The translations under genes were made by a program, and so were the position numbers. This document shows positions 63,915 through 64,000 of a stretch of DNA of 64,000 nucleotides, piece after piece. The notes below the pieces were generated by a model. That model was given only the letters and a program-made list of their open reading frames with translations. It was not told the DNA's origin and searched no databases. The DNA comes from Streptomyces bauhiniae. Lineage in GTDB: Bacteria; Actinomycetota; Actinomycetes; Streptomycetales; Streptomycetaceae. Positions within the stretch are counted from its first letter, which is position 1. Each line of letters starts with the position of its first letter. The stretch covers positions 554,840 to 618,839 of the forward strand of contig NZ_SRRT01000006.1 of the NCBI RefSeq assembly GCF_004784475.1. Reading direction: 5' to 3'.

Positions 63915-63975
63915 ACACCGAAGGGAAGCCCGGAGGAAAGCCCGAGAGGGTGAGTACAAAGGAAGCGACCGTTCC

Positions 63976-64000
63976 TTGAGAACTCAACAGCGTGCTAAAA
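63976..64000 (+). other. rRNA operon leader (conserved box), 16S gene lies to the right
   Basis: TTGAGAACTCAACAGCGTGC, followed by TAAAA, is the conserved leader sequence I recognise upstream of 16S rRNA in Streptomyces, thought to act in antitermination and processing. The mature 16S start is not in the window. Confidence 0.7.

Overview
The window is chromosomal DNA of a Streptomyces or a very close actinomycete. The evidence is very high GC with G/C-ending codons, many GTG starts, and a run of Streptomyces core genes: tilS-hpt-ftsH-folE, panC-nadB-nadC-coaX, lsr2, clpC, sigE-cseABC, mutY, disA-radA and proC. The last 0.5 kb is the promoter and leader region of an rRNA operon whose 16S gene begins beyond the right edge. 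No phage, conjugative element, CRISPR array, tRNA gene or biosynthetic cluster is visible. The mobile or decayed DNA I can see is limited: one short inverted-repeat element, a possible relic of its end, and a broken NACHT NTPase gene.

Layout. 0-5.1 kb: dacB (cut by the left edge), a 0.8-kb GC-rich repeat-like spacer, a zinc metalloprotease, tilS and hpt. 5.2-8.0 kb: ftsH and folE. 8.0-13.2 kb, reverse strand: an MprF-like membrane protein, then folP, an NTF2-like protein, folB, folK and a DUF3180 membrane protein. 13.4-17.0 kb: a membrane-anchored esterase, a coiled-coil membrane protein and an orphan NuoD. NuoD converges on a MidA/NDUFAF7-type methyltransferase. 18.1-22.4 kb: a NarL-type two-component system, an HTH repressor and a threonine-aldolase-like enzyme. 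22.5-28.1 kb: a coupled cofactor operon (DUF2520, panC, nadB, nadC, coaX) linking CoA and NAD synthesis. 28.2-31.3 kb: four small genes read from apparently leaderless transcripts, then lsr2 and an unknown gene. 31.4-34.3 kb: clpC with two ClgR-like sites upstream. 34.4-37.5 kb: NACHT pseudogene, inverted-repeat element, secreted acid phosphatase. 37.9-40.9 kb: M23 peptidase, then a TetR regulator divergent from a drug-efflux MFS gene. 41.0-44.7 kb: the envelope-stress operon sigE-cseA-cseB-cseC with a tandem-repeat array beyond its 3' end. 44.9-49.5 kb: mutY, a secreted or anchored protein, disA and radA. 49.8-54.8 kb: a sigma-like/anti-sigma/BACON membrane fusion, a Cys-rich protein, a Ppx/GppA phosphatase, a sugar-phosphate isomerase and a TetR regulator. 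55.0-63.5 kb: ilvD, a PQQ-propeller Ser/Thr kinase, small genes, an ABC exporter whose start lies inside a 42-bp perfect palindrome, and proC.

How the genes fit together. Several neighbours form working units: the folate operon faces folE; panC, coaX, nadB and nadC feed CoA and NAD; sigE-cseABC reads cell-envelope stress; ClpC, FtsH, DisA, RadA and MutY cover protein and genome quality control. Two arrangements look most worth following up. One is the NuoD paralogue beside a homologue of the enzyme that methylates NuoD's mitochondrial counterpart. The other is a single polypeptide that seems to join sigma-like, zinc anti-sigma, transmembrane and extracytoplasmic sensor parts. At least fifteen genes have a -10-like box ending 6-7 nt before the start codon and no Shine-Dalgarno sequence, so leaderless translation looks common here. 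All functional names rest on motif reading by eye; no database search was run.
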